NCBI GenBank assembly: GCA_029262065.1
Contig: JAJDAC010000014.1
Location: forward strand, 248,001-312,000
Length of the DNA: 64,000 nt
Origin: Candidatus Krumholzibacteriota bacterium
Lineage (GTDB): Bacteria; Krumholzibacteriota; Krumholzibacteriia; JAJRXK01
Direction of reading: 5' to 3'
Part shown: in pieces, positions 25,525-33,281 of the stretch
How the letters are laid out: each line of letters starts with the position of its first letter
How positions within the stretch are numbered: the stretch's first letter is position 1
Notes under the pieces: model-generated
What the model was told of the DNA's origin: nothing
The model's database searches: none
What the model saw: only the letters and a program-made list of their open reading frames with translations
Program-made: the position numbers and the translations under genes

Positions 25525-25584
25525 AGGCCTGTTTTCGCAGGCCTGGCACGGCCATTGTATGGGGTGCAGTGAACACTTCCATAC
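25525..25584 (+). promoter_or_regulatory. dnaK leader with two inverted repeats
   Basis: The leader holds a hairpin AGGCCTG-TTTTCG-CAGGCCT (25525-25544). It also holds a 28 bp imperfect palindrome (25557-25584) with outer arms GTATGG/CCATAC and inner GTG/CAC. These lie between the candidate promoter and the ATG and could be a heat-shock operator or a structured 5' UTR. Confidence 0.4.
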
Positions 25585-25629
25585 GGAACTGACAATTTGG
25601 ACGGAATAGACCTGGAGGATACGAGGACC

Positions 25630-27564
25630 ATGGGCAAGATCATTGGGATAGATCTGGGAACCACCAACAGCTGTGTTGCGGTGGTCGAGGGCGGTGAAGT
25701 GAAGGTCATCGCCAACGCCGAGGGGCAGAAGACCACCCCGTCGGTAGTGGGTTGGAACAAAGACGGCGAACGCCTCGTCGGTGTGGTGGCGAAGCGTCAG
25801 GCGGTTACGCAGCCCAAACAGACGGTATTCTCTATCAAACGATTCATGGGTCGTCAGCACGACGAGGTGCAGGACGAGCTGACCGAGGTGACCTACGACG
25901 TGGGCAAGAGCGCCAACGGCGCCATCACCGTAAAGGTGCCCGCGGGCGAGTTCACGCCGCCTGAGGTTTCCGCGGTGATCCTGCGGAAGATGAAGGAGAC
26001 CGCCGAGGCGTACCTGGGTGAGCCGGTCACGGAAGCCGTGATTACGGTGCCCGCGTATTTCAACGACGCGCAGCGACAGGCGACCAAAGATGCCGGCCGC
26101 ATCGCGGGTCTCGAGGTAAAGCGCATCATCAACGAGCCTACCGCCGCGGCGCTGGCTTACGGACTGGACAAGAAGGACAAGAACCAAACCATTGCGGTCT
26201 ACGATCTGGGTGGTGGAACCTTTGACGTCTCGGTGCTCGAACTGGGTGACGGAGTATTCGAGGTCAAGTCGACCAACGGCGATACGCACCTCGGTGGCGA
26301 TGACTTCGACAAGGCCATCATCGACTGGCTCGTGAAGGAGTTCAAGGGCACCGACGGCATCGACCTGAGCCAGGATCCCATGGCCGTTCAACGCCTCAAG
26401 GAAGCGGCGGAACGCGCCAAGTGCGAGCTCAGTAGTTCAGCCCAGTCGGAGATCAATCTACCGTTCATCACCGCCGACGCCAGCGGCCCCAAGCATCTCA
26501 ACCTGACGCTGACGCGGGCGCGCTTCGAGCAACTCGTGGATGGATTGATCGAGCGCACCGTGAACCCGTGCAAACAGGCCATGGCCGACGCCGGTCTTTC
26601 GGCCAGTGATATCGACGAGATCATCCTGGTCGGCGGATCTACCCGCATGCCCGCGGTGCAGGAGAAAGTGAAAGAGCTATTCGGCAAGGAACCCAATCGT
26701 TCGGTGAATCCGGATGAGTGCGTCGCCATCGGCGCCGCGGTACAGGGCGGGGTGCTGGCGGGCGAGTCACACCTGAGCGATGTGGTTCTGCTCGACGTCA
26801 CGCCGTTGTCGCTGGGCATCGAGACGTTGGGTGGCATCTTCACGCGACTGATCGACCGCAACACGACCATTCCGACCAAGAAGTCACAGGTGTTCTCGAC
26901 GGCCGAAGACAACCAGAGCCAGGTCGAGATCCATGTGCTTCAGGGTGAGCGCGACATGTCGGCCGACAACAAGACCATCGGTCAGTTCAATCTCACGGGC
27001 ATTCCGCCCGCCAAGCGGGGTACGCCGCAGGTCGAGGTCACGTTCGACATCGATGCCAACGGCATTCTCAACGTGAGTGCGAAGGACAAGGCCACGGGCA
27101 AAGAGCATTCGATTCAGATCGAGGCTTCCAGTGGTCTGTCCGAGTCCGAGATCCAACGCATGGTGACCGACGCCGAGTCGCACGCCGACGAAGATCAGGC
27201 TCGTCGCGATTCGGTCGAGACGCGCAATCAGGCCGACGCCCTGGTGTACCAGGCTCGCAAGAGCTTGGCTGAGCTGGGGGACAAGGTCGATGAGGCAGCT
27301 CGTCAGCCCGTCGAGGGCGCCATCTCCGATCTGGAGGATGCGCTCAAGGGTGAGGATTTCGAATTGATCAAATCCAAAACGGAAACCCTGACGAACCTCA
27401 TGCAGGAGATCGCACAGAAGGCCTACGAGTCGTCAGGTCCCGAGGCCGGGGCCGAAGCGGCCGCGGGTGCATCGGCTGGAGCGGCGGGTGGTCCCGCCGG
27501 AGACGGCGCGGACGACGGACCGGTGGATGCCGATTTCGAAGTGGTGGACGACGAAGCAAAGTAG
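25630..27564 (+). CDS. dnaK: molecular chaperone DnaK (Hsp70)
   Basis: The 644-residue Hsp70 has a nucleotide-binding domain with [13 protein letters not shown] (residues 5-17), [32 protein letters not shown] and [11 protein letters not shown]. Its substrate-binding domain includes [17 protein letters not shown] and [24 protein letters not shown], followed by a helical lid and a Gly/Ala-rich tail ending FEVVDDEAK. It binds unfolded segments in an ATP cycle in the cytosol, with DnaJ and GrpE as partners; neither is adjacent. ATG 25630 follows CTGGAGGA. The gene is flanked by a leader with inverted repeats and a strong terminator, so it is monocistronic. Confidence 0.98.
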   Translation: MGKIIGIDLGTTNSCVAVVEGGEVKVIANAEGQKTTPSVVGWNKDGERLVGVVAKRQAVTQPKQTVFSIKRFMGRQHDEVQDELTEVTYDVGKSANGAITVKVPAGEFTPPEVSAVILRKMKETAEAYLGEPVTEAVITVPAYFNDAQRQATKDAGRIAGLEVKRIINEPTAAALAYGLDKKDKNQTIAVYDLGGGTFDVSVLELGDGVFEVKSTNGDTHLGGDDFDKAIIDWLVKEFKGTDGIDLSQDPMAVQRLKEAAERAKCELSSSAQSEINLPFITADASGPKHLNLTLTRARFEQLVDGLIERTVNPCKQAMADAGLSASDIDEIILVGGSTRMPAVQEKVKELFGKEPNRSVNPDECVAIGAAVQGGVLAGESHLSDVVLLDVTPLSLGIETLGGIFTRLIDRNTTIPTKKSQVFSTAEDNQSQVEIHVLQGERDMSADNKTIGQFNLTGIPPAKRGTPQVEVTFDIDANGILNVSAKDKATGKEHSIQIEASSGLSESEIQRMVTDAESHADEDQARRDSVETRNQADALVYQARKSLAELGDKVDEAARQPVEGAISDLEDALKGEDFELIKSKTETLTNLMQEIAQKAYESSGPEAGAEAAAGASAGAAGGPAGDGADDGPVDADFEVVDDEAK

Positions 27565-27577
27565 GGCCGTAGTCTGT

Positions 27578-27621
27578 ATCGGGACTACGAGTCCAAGCTC
27601 GTGGTCCCGATGTTGTCTTTT
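27578..27621 (+). terminator. rho-independent terminator of dnaK
   Basis: A 14 bp stem (27578-27591 pairing 27598-27611, one G-T pair) with loop TCCAAG is followed by TTGTCTTTTAT. It starts 13 bp after the dnaK stop. Confidence 0.9.
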
Positions 27622-27636
27622 ATCCGAGGCGGCGGC

Positions 27637-27665
27637 TTGACATTGCAGACGGGGCGGCGGATGAT
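27637..27665 (+). promoter_or_regulatory. candidate sigma-70 promoter of the sigma factor gene
   Basis: A perfect TTGACA (27637-27642) is separated by 17 bp from GATGAT (27660-27665, four of six matches). It lies 16 bp beyond the dnaK terminator. Confidence 0.5.
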
Positions 27666-27690
27666 TGCAGCGCTTTTTGGGCCAGCGATG

Positions 27691-27723
27691 CCAAACCTCG
27701 GTCAAGAAATTGACCCGGTTTGG
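27691..27723 (+). repeat. 13-bp hairpin with GAAA tetraloop in sigma factor leader
   Basis: CCAAACC pairs with GGTTTGG and, after a small bulge, GGTCAA pairs with TTGACC, closing on a GAAA loop. No T-run follows. GNRA tetraloops are common in structured RNA, so this probably acts at RNA level. Confidence 0.6.
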
Positions 27724-27983
27724 CGGCTAGGTGCGGCCCTTGCAGCTTTCGACCTTCGGTATCCCTCGGGTTTACAGGGAATTGACGGAACCCACGGGTG
27801 GTTTCGGGGTACGATCCCACAGGGCAAGAAGCGTTCAGGCAGGGACGCTTCGCCCGGTTCTCTGCGGGTTCCTGATTCGATCGGGAACACTGCGAAGGAC
27901 CAACAACCAGGAGCGCGTCGAGGCTTGGCAGAGCCCTTCGTGTTTCGAGCCGGCGTGGATGTCGGGGTGGAGGACTGGTTCCA

Positions 27984-28841
27984 ATGTATGAAGTAGAGCG
28001 AAGCCCTGATCGGCGACAAGATCAGGCGCTACAACATTATCTCAAAGTCATCGGCCGCTACCCCTTGCTCACCAAGGAGCAGGAGTTCGACCTGGCGCGT
28101 CGCATTCGCAAGGGTGACGACCCGGCCCTCGAGAAACTGGTGTACTCGAACTTGCGGTTCGTGGTCAGCGTGGCCAAGCGCTACGTGGGTCACGGCCTGA
28201 GCTTCCTGGACCTGATTGCCGAGGGCAACGTCGGACTGATCACCGCGGCCCACCGATTCGACGAGCGGCGTAACTTCCGTTTCATCAGCTACGCGGTTTG
28301 GTGGATCCGGCAGGCCATCCAGAAGGCGTTGGCCGAGCAAACGCACACCGTGCGGCTGCCGATCAATCGGGCCCAGCAGGCTCAGAAGCTGCGCAAGATC
28401 AACAACCGGCTCGAGCAGGAGCGCGGTGGTTCGATCCACGAAGAAGATCTGGCCAAGCAGCTCGACATCACCGTGAGCAAGCTCAACGAGATCAACGCCG
28501 TGCTTCGGCCACTGTTGTCGCTGGATGAGAGTGTTCACGACGACGACAGTCAGCCGCTGCAGGAGATCCTGGCGAATCCCGATGAGGAGACGCCCGAGGA
28601 CAGCTTCGTGCAAGGCGAGCTGCACGAGCAATTGGTGAGTGCCATGGACAAACTCACCGATCGCGAAAAGGACATCGTCGTGCGGTACTACGGGCTTGGG
28701 GGCGAGGAAAGCACCTCGCTCGAGGCCATCGGCGAAGACATCAACCTTTCGCGCGAGCGTGTGCGGCAGATCCGGAACGACGCGTTGCGCAAGATGCGCC
28801 ATGCGGTGGCCGGAGCCAACCTGGCCGATTACCTGTCGTAG
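27984..28841 (+). CDS. rpoD: RNA polymerase sigma-70 factor, RpoD/SigA type, short form
   Basis: This 285-residue sigma factor has region 1.2 (LKVIGRYPLLTKEQEFDLARRIRKGD), region 2 (NLRFVVSVAKRYVGHGLSFLDLIAEGNVGLITAAHRFD and FRFISYAVWWIRQAIQKALAEQ), regions 3.0-3.1, and region 4 (LTDREKDIVVRYYGLGGEE, then LSRERVRQIRNDALRKMR). Region 1.1 and the non-conserved insert are absent. That size is typical of the primary sigma factor of Bacteroidetes and relatives, but also of group 2 sigma factors elsewhere, so the essential role is inferred. ATG 27984 follows GGAGG by 10 nt. It is a single gene between terminators. Confidence 0.9.
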   Translation: MYEVERSPDRRQDQALQHYLKVIGRYPLLTKEQEFDLARRIRKGDDPALEKLVYSNLRFVVSVAKRYVGHGLSFLDLIAEGNVGLITAAHRFDERRNFRFISYAVWWIRQAIQKALAEQTHTVRLPINRAQQAQKLRKINNRLEQERGGSIHEEDLAKQLDITVSKLNEINAVLRPLLSLDESVHDDDSQPLQEILANPDEETPEDSFVQGELHEQLVSAMDKLTDREKDIVVRYYGLGGEESTSLEAIGEDINLSRERVRQIRNDALRKMRHAVAGANLADYLS

Positions 28842-28868
28842 TTGAACGCCGCGGAATTGTTTCTTCGT

Positions 28869-28896
28869 AAGGGCCCAGCAATGGGCCCTTTCGTTT
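28869..28896 (+). terminator. terminator after the sigma factor gene
   Basis: AAGGGCCC-AGCAAT-GGGCCCTT forms an 8 bp stem followed by TCGTTT, 27 bp after the stop codon. Confidence 0.75.
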
Positions 28897-28918
28897 ACCA
28901 CCGGGAGCGGCCAGCGCC

Positions 28919-29167
28919 ATGCACATTACGGTTCTCTACTTCGCCCAGGCCGCGACGCTCTGCGAAGCCAAGAGCGAGCGGTTCGAGTTGAAAACGGCCG
29001 CGCCGCGGCTGCTCGACGCCGTCCAGCACGTGATGGACGCGCACCCCTCCCTGAAGCGACTCGAGTCGTCGCTGCAGTGGGCGGTGGACGAGTCGATCGT
29101 CGGCCTCGAGTCGCCGCTGCGCGACGGCGCGACGGTGGCCGTCATGCCCCCCTTCAGCGGAGGCTGA
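28919..29167 (+). CDS. moaD: molybdopterin synthase sulfur carrier subunit MoaD
   Basis: This 82-residue ubiquitin-fold protein starts MHITVLYFAQAATLCEA and ends PPFSGG. The C-terminal Gly-Gly is the site of adenylation and thiocarboxylation in MoaD. It donates sulfur to MoaE for conversion of cPMP to molybdopterin. ATG 28919 has GGGAG upstream. moaE follows with a 2 bp gap. No other molybdenum cofactor gene lies nearby. Confidence 0.88.
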   Translation: MHITVLYFAQAATLCEAKSERFELKTAAPRLLDAVQHVMDAHPSLKRLESSLQWAVDESIVGLESPLRDGATVAVMPPFSGG

Positions 29168-29169
29168 CC

Positions 29170-29571
29170 GTGGAGGACGCCATCCTGATCACCGCGAAGG
29201 CCCTCGATTCCAGCGAACTCCTGCGGGATCTGGCGACGGAAGAAGATGGGGCGGTGGTCACGTTCGCCGGCGTGGTGCGGCGGCTGGAGGGAGACCGCGA
29301 GCTGTCGTCGATAGACTACGAGGCCTACGGGTCCATGGCACGTTCGGCCCTGGTGGATATCCTCGCCGAAGCCCATCAGCGCTGGCCCCGATTCCGCGCC
29401 AGGATTGCGCACCGGACGGGCCTCGTGGAAGTGGGCGAGCCATCGGTATTGGTGGTCGTGGCCGCGGGCCATCGGGGCGAGGCCTTCGAGGTAGCCCGGT
29501 TCCTCATCGACGAGCTGAAGGCCCGCGTCCCCATCTGGAAACGCGATCACATCTACCGATCTCATCAATAG
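29170..29571 (+). CDS. moaE: molybdopterin synthase catalytic subunit MoaE
   Basis: This 133-residue protein has GAVVTFAGVVRRLEGDRELSSIDYEAYGSMA, IAHRTGLVEVGEPSVLVVVAAGHR and the catalytic lysine region DELKARVPIWKRDHI, as in MoaE. With MoaD it forms the heterotetrameric molybdopterin synthase in the cytosol. I chose GTG 29170, preceded by GGAGG at 29159-29163, over an upstream frame extension that overlaps moaD. The pair implies molybdoenzymes elsewhere in the genome. Confidence 0.9.
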   Translation: MEDAILITAKALDSSELLRDLATEEDGAVVTFAGVVRRLEGDRELSSIDYEAYGSMARSALVDILAEAHQRWPRFRARIAHRTGLVEVGEPSVLVVVAAGHRGEAFEVARFLIDELKARVPIWKRDHIYRSHQ

Positions 29572-29584
29572 AGGGTGCGGGGGG

Positions 29585-29612
29585 TTGACACCCCAGCGGC
29601 CACGATTAAAGT
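29585..29612 (+). promoter_or_regulatory. tRNA-Val promoter
   Basis: Perfect TTGACA (29585-29590), a 16 bp spacer and TAAAGT (29607-29612). The geometry matches the tRNA-Gly promoter, and the start would lie about 6 nt before the tRNA. Confidence 0.6.
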
Positions 29613-29624
29613 AGTAGGTTCCGT

Positions 29625-29701
29625 GGGCGATTAGCTCAGTTGGTTAGAGCGCTTGCTCGACACGCAAGAGGTCACTGGTTCGAATCCAGTATCGCCCACC
29701 A
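29625..29701 (+). tRNA. tRNA-Val (GAC) with C at position 33
   Basis: A complete 77 nt cloverleaf: acceptor GGGCGAT pairs ATCGCCC, the D arm has GCTCAGTTGG, the anticodon stem CTTGC/GCAAG is intact, the T arm GGTTCGAATCC and CCA are encoded. The seven-base anticodon loop is TCGACAC, which places GAC at 29659-29661 but C instead of the near-universal T at position 33 (29658). A CT to TC swap relative to the usual loop CTGACAC explains it; this may be real or an assembly error. Confidence 0.88.
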
Positions 29702-29774
29702 TTTCCGCCTTCATTGCTCGCCGGTCGACGTAGCTGATCAACATGGCCACCTCGATCGTGGGACCCCAAGACAA

Positions 29775-29796
29775 GCACGGCCAGCCATGGCCGTGC
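29775..29796 (+). repeat. 9-bp hairpin between tRNA-Val and thrS
   Basis: GCACGGCCA, GCCA, TGGCCGTGC form a perfect 9 bp stem with a 4-base loop, 14 bp before the terminator hairpin at 29811. It could be part of the tRNA 3' trailer or of a thrS leader. Confidence 0.45.
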
Positions 29797-29810
29797 ACCA
29801 GGCAGACGCG

Positions 29811-29831
29811 GCGGGTTCCACCCGCTTTTTT
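29811..29831 (+). terminator. rho-independent terminator upstream of thrS
   Basis: GCGGGT-TCC-ACCCGC followed by six T. It lies 110 bp after tRNA-Val and 55 bp before the thrS ATG, so it either ends the tRNA transcript or acts as a thrS attenuator. Confidence 0.8.
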
Positions 29832-29885
29832 CGTACATTGGCCGCTTCATGCTTTTGACAGTGGGCCTTCGACAGAGGAACCCAG

Positions 29886-31811
29886 ATGGCGCCAGACAAT
29901 GTGACCCTCACCCTCCCCGATGGATCGCAAAAAGAACTGCCACGCGGCACGACGGTCCGGGGCGCTATCGAAGCGATTGGGCCCGGTCTGCTCAGGGCCG
30001 CCGTGGCCGCTCGGCTAGACGGCGAGTGGGAGCCATTTGATCTGCCGCTCGAAAGCGATGGGCGGCTCGAGGTGGTCACGCGAAACCAACCCGACGCGCT
30101 CTACGTCCTGCGTCACTCAACCGCGCATCTCATGGCCTACGCCATCCAGGAGTTGTATCCCGACGCGCGTTTCGGTTTCGGACCGCCGGTTGAAAACGGT
30201 TTCTACTACGACATCCTGATCGACGAGCCGTTCACCGATGAAGACCTGGAGAAGATAGAGAAGCGAATGCGCGAGTTGGCCAAGCAGGGTCACGCCATCG
30301 TGCGCGAAGAGTTGAGTCGCGAGGAAGCGCAGACCCGCTTCGAAGGACAGCACCTGAAGCAGGAGCAAGCGTCGGACCTTGGTGACGCGCAGTTGTTCTC
30401 CTACCACATGGGCAACTTCGAAGACCTGTGTGAAGGGCCGCACCTGCCCAACACCAAGGAGATCAAGGCATTCAAGCTGATGACCGTGGCCGGCGCCTAC
30501 TGGCGCGGCGACGAGTCGCGCGAACAGCTGCAACGAATCTACGGTACCAGCTGGTTCTCCAAGAAAGATCTCGACGAGCACCTGCATCGACTGGAAGAGG
30601 CCAAGAAGCGCGACCACCGCAAGCTGGGTCGCGAGTTGGACCTGTTTGGCATGCAGGAAGACGCTGGCGGGGGCCTGGCGTTCTACTATCCCAAGGGGTC
30701 GATGCTACGCAACGTGCTGATCGACTTCTGGAAGGATCAGCATCAGCGCGGCGGGTACGAGCTCGTCGACACGCCGCACATCAGCAAGGGCGACCTCTGG
30801 CGCACCTCGGGTCACATGGAGTTCTACAAGGACAACATGTACCTGTTCGAAATCGAGGGGCAGGAGTACGTGGTGAAGCCCATGAACTGTCCGGGGCATG
30901 TACTCATCTACAAGCGTCGGATGTGGAGCTACCGCGAGCTGCCGGCACGGTACGCCGAGCTGGGCACCGTGTATCGTTACGAACGCAGTGGCACGTTGCA
31001 CGGGATGCTTCGCGTGCGCGGGTTTACCCAGGATGACGCGCACATCTTCTGTCGTCCCGATCAGGTCGAGGATGAAATCGTCGGTGTGCTGCAATTGCTG
31101 CGATCGATTCTCACCGCCTGCGGATTCGATTCGTACGAGGTTGAACTGTCCGTGCGTGATTCGCAGAACAAGGAAAAGTACGCGGGCAGCGACGAGGAAT
31201 GGGACCACGCCGAGAACTCGCTCATCCGCGCCATGGATCGCGAAGGTTTGAGCTACACCCGGATGGAGGGTGAGGCCGTGTTCTACGGACCGAAAATCGA
31301 CGTGAAACTGGTGGATGCCCTCGGCCGCCGTTGGCAGACCAGCACGGTCCAGTTCGATTTCAATCTGCCGCGCCGCTTTGGCGTGGAGTACGTGACGGCC
31401 GGTGGCGAACGCCAGAACGCCTACATGGTGCACCGCGCCATCTATGGATCGCTCGAGCGTTTCACGGGCATGCTGGTGGAACACTACGCGGGCACGTTTC
31501 CCGCCTGGATGGCCCCGGTTCAGGCTGCGGTGTTGCCGGTGGGCGACGATTTCGTGGACTACGCCCAGGATGTCAGACGCCAGCTGCTGGCGACCGGACT
31601 GAGGGTCGAGGCCGACCTGCGCGAAGAGAAGATCGGACGCAAGATCCGCGAGGCGGAACTCCAGAAAACGCCCTACATGCTGGTGGTGGGGGCGCGCGAG
31701 ATGGAGGCGGGCACCGTGACGGTGCGCCGACACGGCGGCGAAGATCTGGGGGCGAAGACGGTCGCTGACTTTGCGGCGCAGTTGCTTGACGAGGTCGCCA
31801 GCAAGCGTTAG
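29886..31811 (+). CDS. thrS: threonyl-tRNA synthetase
   Basis: The 641-residue class II synthetase has an N-terminal TGS domain (residues 1-65) and the editing domain with HSTAH near residue 77 and CEGPH near 183. The catalytic core has MNCPGH, RGFTQDDAHIF and VHRAIYGSLER, supplying the zinc ligands Cys and two His, and the C-terminal anticodon-binding domain starts near residue 540. It charges tRNA-Thr. AGAGGA precedes ATG 29886. It heads the conserved thrS-infC-rpmI-rplT-pheST block, though a leader terminator separates it from infC. Confidence 0.98.
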   Translation: MAPDNVTLTLPDGSQKELPRGTTVRGAIEAIGPGLLRAAVAARLDGEWEPFDLPLESDGRLEVVTRNQPDALYVLRHSTAHLMAYAIQELYPDARFGFGPPVENGFYYDILIDEPFTDEDLEKIEKRMRELAKQGHAIVREELSREEAQTRFEGQHLKQEQASDLGDAQLFSYHMGNFEDLCEGPHLPNTKEIKAFKLMTVAGAYWRGDESREQLQRIYGTSWFSKKDLDEHLHRLEEAKKRDHRKLGRELDLFGMQEDAGGGLAFYYPKGSMLRNVLIDFWKDQHQRGGYELVDTPHISKGDLWRTSGHMEFYKDNMYLFEIEGQEYVVKPMNCPGHVLIYKRRMWSYRELPARYAELGTVYRYERSGTLHGMLRVRGFTQDDAHIFCRPDQVEDEIVGVLQLLRSILTACGFDSYEVELSVRDSQNKEKYAGSDEEWDHAENSLIRAMDREGLSYTRMEGEAVFYGPKIDVKLVDALGRRWQTSTVQFDFNLPRRFGVEYVTAGGERQNAYMVHRAIYGSLERFTGMLVEHYAGTFPAWMAPVQAAVLPVGDDFVDYAQDVRRQLLATGLRVEADLREEKIGRKIREAELQKTPYMLVVGAREMEAGTVTVRRHGGEDLGAKTVADFAAQLLDEVASKR

Positions 31812-31885
31812 ATTCCTGGCTCGAACAATTGAGCAAGAAGAAGAACTGCTTCTCACCGGGCAGAGGCGGGCAAAAGCCCGTAAGT

Positions 31886-31908
31886 GTCTAATTCCAAAGA
31901 AATTAGAC
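31886..31908 (+). repeat. 8-bp hairpin in the infC leader
   Basis: GTCTAATT, seven bases, AATTAGAC form a perfect stem 75 bp after the thrS stop, upstream of the attenuator-like terminator. A smaller GGGC-AAAA-GCCC hairpin lies just before it. Confidence 0.5.
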
Positions 31909-31961
31909 CGCCATCCGACCCGGTTTCATCGACCAGACGGCGCCCGCGGGGCGTCGGTCGA

Positions 31962-31993
31962 GGAGCAGTTCCGTACGGACTGCTCCATTTTTT
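31962..31993 (+). terminator. terminator or attenuator in the infC leader
   Basis: GGAGCAG pairs with CTGCTCC (31980-31986), with inner TCCG/CGGA, followed by a six-T run. It lies 61 bp upstream of the infC start codon. Its position fits either thrS termination or an attenuator controlling infC-rpmI-rplT. Confidence 0.75.
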
Positions 31994-32054
31994 GTGCCCG
32001 GGAAGCGTCTTTTCGGCGTTTTCCAAGACCGGGATAGCCCACGAGGAGGTTCCC

Positions 32055-32591
32055 ATTTCGGCCCCAACGCGGATCAACGAACAAATCCGGATTCCGAAAG
32101 TCCGGGTCATCGATGAAGAAGGCGAACAGCTTGGAATCCTCGATACGCGCGATGCGCTGAACATTGCCCAGGAACGTGGTCTGGATCTGGTGGAAGTGGC
32201 GCCCAACGCGCACCCGCCGGTTTGCCGGGTCATGGATTACGGCAAGTTCAAGTACGAGGAAAGTAAGAAGGCCAAACGGGCGAAGGCAAAGCAGCACGTC
32301 CAGAGGGTCAAGATGATCAAGTTCCGTCCCAAGACGGATGATCACGACTACAACTTCAAGAAGAACCACATCATCGAGTTCCTGGAACACGGTGACAAAG
32401 TGAAGGTCGTGGTGATGTTCCGGGGGCGCGAAATGGTGCACCTGGACTACGGCCAACGAATCGTGGACCGCTTGCTTGAGGATCTTCAGGAGATCGCGTT
32501 GATCGACGACGAGCCAAAACTCGAGGGTCGGAACCTCAGCCTCATGCTCTCACCGCGCAAGAAGCGCGTGGGAGAGGCCGAGCCGCAGTAG
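32055..32591 (+). CDS. infC: translation initiation factor IF-3 (ATT start)
   Basis: The 178-residue IF-3 begins (I/M)SAPTRINEQIRIPKVRVIDEEGEQLG, then a Lys-rich linker and a C-terminal domain with KMIKFRPKTDDHDYNFKKNHI and VVVMFRGREM. It binds the 30S subunit and rejects poor start codons. No ATG, GTG or TTG occurs near the conserved N-terminus; ATT at 32055 is preceded by GAGGAGGT with a 5 nt gap. Rare ATT starts on infC are known from E. coli, where they let IF-3 repress its own synthesis, so the same loop is likely here. Confidence 0.95.
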   Translation: MSAPTRINEQIRIPKVRVIDEEGEQLGILDTRDALNIAQERGLDLVEVAPNAHPPVCRVMDYGKFKYEESKKAKRAKAKQHVQRVKMIKFRPKTDDHDYNFKKNHIIEFLEHGDKVKVVVMFRGREMVHLDYGQRIVDRLLEDLQEIALIDDEPKLEGRNLSLMLSPRKKRVGEAEPQ

Positions 32592-32639
32592 AGGCCCGAA
32601 GGTGAAGAACCAGAGGGACAGCCAAAGGTACTGATAGCC

Positions 32640-32837
32640 ATGCCGAAGATGAAATCCAACCGTGCGGCGATGAAGCGATTCCGGAAGACCGGAACCGGAA
32701 AAATCCGCCGCCAGCAAGCTTTCCATGGTCACATTCTCACGAAGAAGACCAGCAAGAGGAAGCGCAACCTACGGAAGATCACGCTGGTAGCCGCCGTAGA
32801 TGTCAACCGCGTTCGCCGGATGCTGGCGGGAAACTAG
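32640..32837 (+). CDS. rpmI: 50S ribosomal protein L35
   Basis: This 65-residue basic protein starts [24 protein letters not shown] and contains [16 protein letters not shown], the L35 signature. It is a component of the large ribosomal subunit. It lies 48 bp after infC and 13 bp before rplT in the standard order. ATG 32640 gives the usual length. Confidence 0.97.
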   Translation: MPKMKSNRAAMKRFRKTGTGKIRRQQAFHGHILTKKTSKRKRNLRKITLVAAVDVNRVRRMLAGN

Positions 32838-32850
32838 GAGGCCACAGGTC

Positions 32851-33204
32851 ATGTCGAGAGCAACCAACAATCCCGCCAGTCGTCAACGTCGAAACAAGGT
32901 CCTGCGCCAGGCGCGTGGCTACTTCGGCGGCAACAGCAAACTGAATCGGACAGCCCAGGAAGCGGTGAACCGCGGTCTTGCGTTCGCCTACCGCGACCGC
33001 AAGGTGCGCAAACGTCAGTTCCGTCGGTTGTGGATTACCCGTATCAATGCCGCGGCACGCGTCCACGGACTCAGCTACAGCCGTTTCATCAACGGCTTGA
33101 AGGCCGCCGAGGTCGATATCGATCGTAAGATCCTGGCCGATCTGGCCGTGCGGGACGAAGGCACTTTTGCCAAGCTCGCCGAAATCGCCAAGGCCAACGG
33201 CTAA
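32851..33204 (+). CDS. rplT: 50S ribosomal protein L20
   Basis: This 117-residue protein has [59 protein letters not shown] and [14 protein letters not shown], diagnostic of L20, which binds 23S rRNA and is needed for early 50S assembly. AGGAGG at 32836-32841 sets ATG 32851. The extreme N-terminus ([10 protein letters not shown]) departs from the usual PRVKRGV sequence. In other bacteria L20 autoregulates this operon through the infC leader. Confidence 0.97.
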   Translation: MSRATNNPASRQRRNKVLRQARGYFGGNSKLNRTAQEAVNRGLAFAYRDRKVRKRQFRRLWITRINAAARVHGLSYSRFINGLKAAEVDIDRKILADLAVRDEGTFAKLAEIAKANG

Positions 33205-33230
33205 CCACGGAGTTCGTGCCCGTCCAGAGT

Positions 33231-33263
33231 AGCCGCCGTGGTCCTTGGCCGCGGCGGCTCTTT
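33231..33263 (+). terminator. GC-rich hairpin between rplT and pheS
   Basis: AGCCGCCG and CGGCGGCT (33252-33259) form an 8 bp stem with a 13 nt loop, followed by CTTTGCTT. The T-tract is weak, so partial termination or attenuation of pheST is possible. Confidence 0.5.
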
Positions 33264-33281
33264 GCTTCCAGGAGGTGAGCG

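Larger units (their letters stand above)
27622..27983 (+). promoter_or_regulatory. long non-coding leader of the sigma factor gene
   Basis: About 360 bp carry no credible gene. The region holds a TTGACA-17 bp-GATGAT promoter (27637-27665) near its start and a strong GAAA-tetraloop hairpin (27691-27723) just downstream of it. A GGAGG ribosome site at 27969-27973 lies at its end. A transcript from the promoter would have a leader of about 310 nt, unusually long for this compact genome. Confidence 0.45.

Noticed and set aside
25436-25629. CIRCE heat-shock element upstream of dnaK
   Set aside because: No TTAGCACTC/GAGTGCTAA pair or close variant is present.
27601-27996. 131-codon plus-strand frame between dnaK and the sigma gene
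   Set aside because: It starts inside the dnaK terminator, overlaps the sigma start and lacks a ribosome site; the region is better read as a leader.
29702-29885. T-box riboswitch upstream of thrS
   Set aside because: The conserved T-box sequence and specifier loop are not visible; only two simple hairpins are present.
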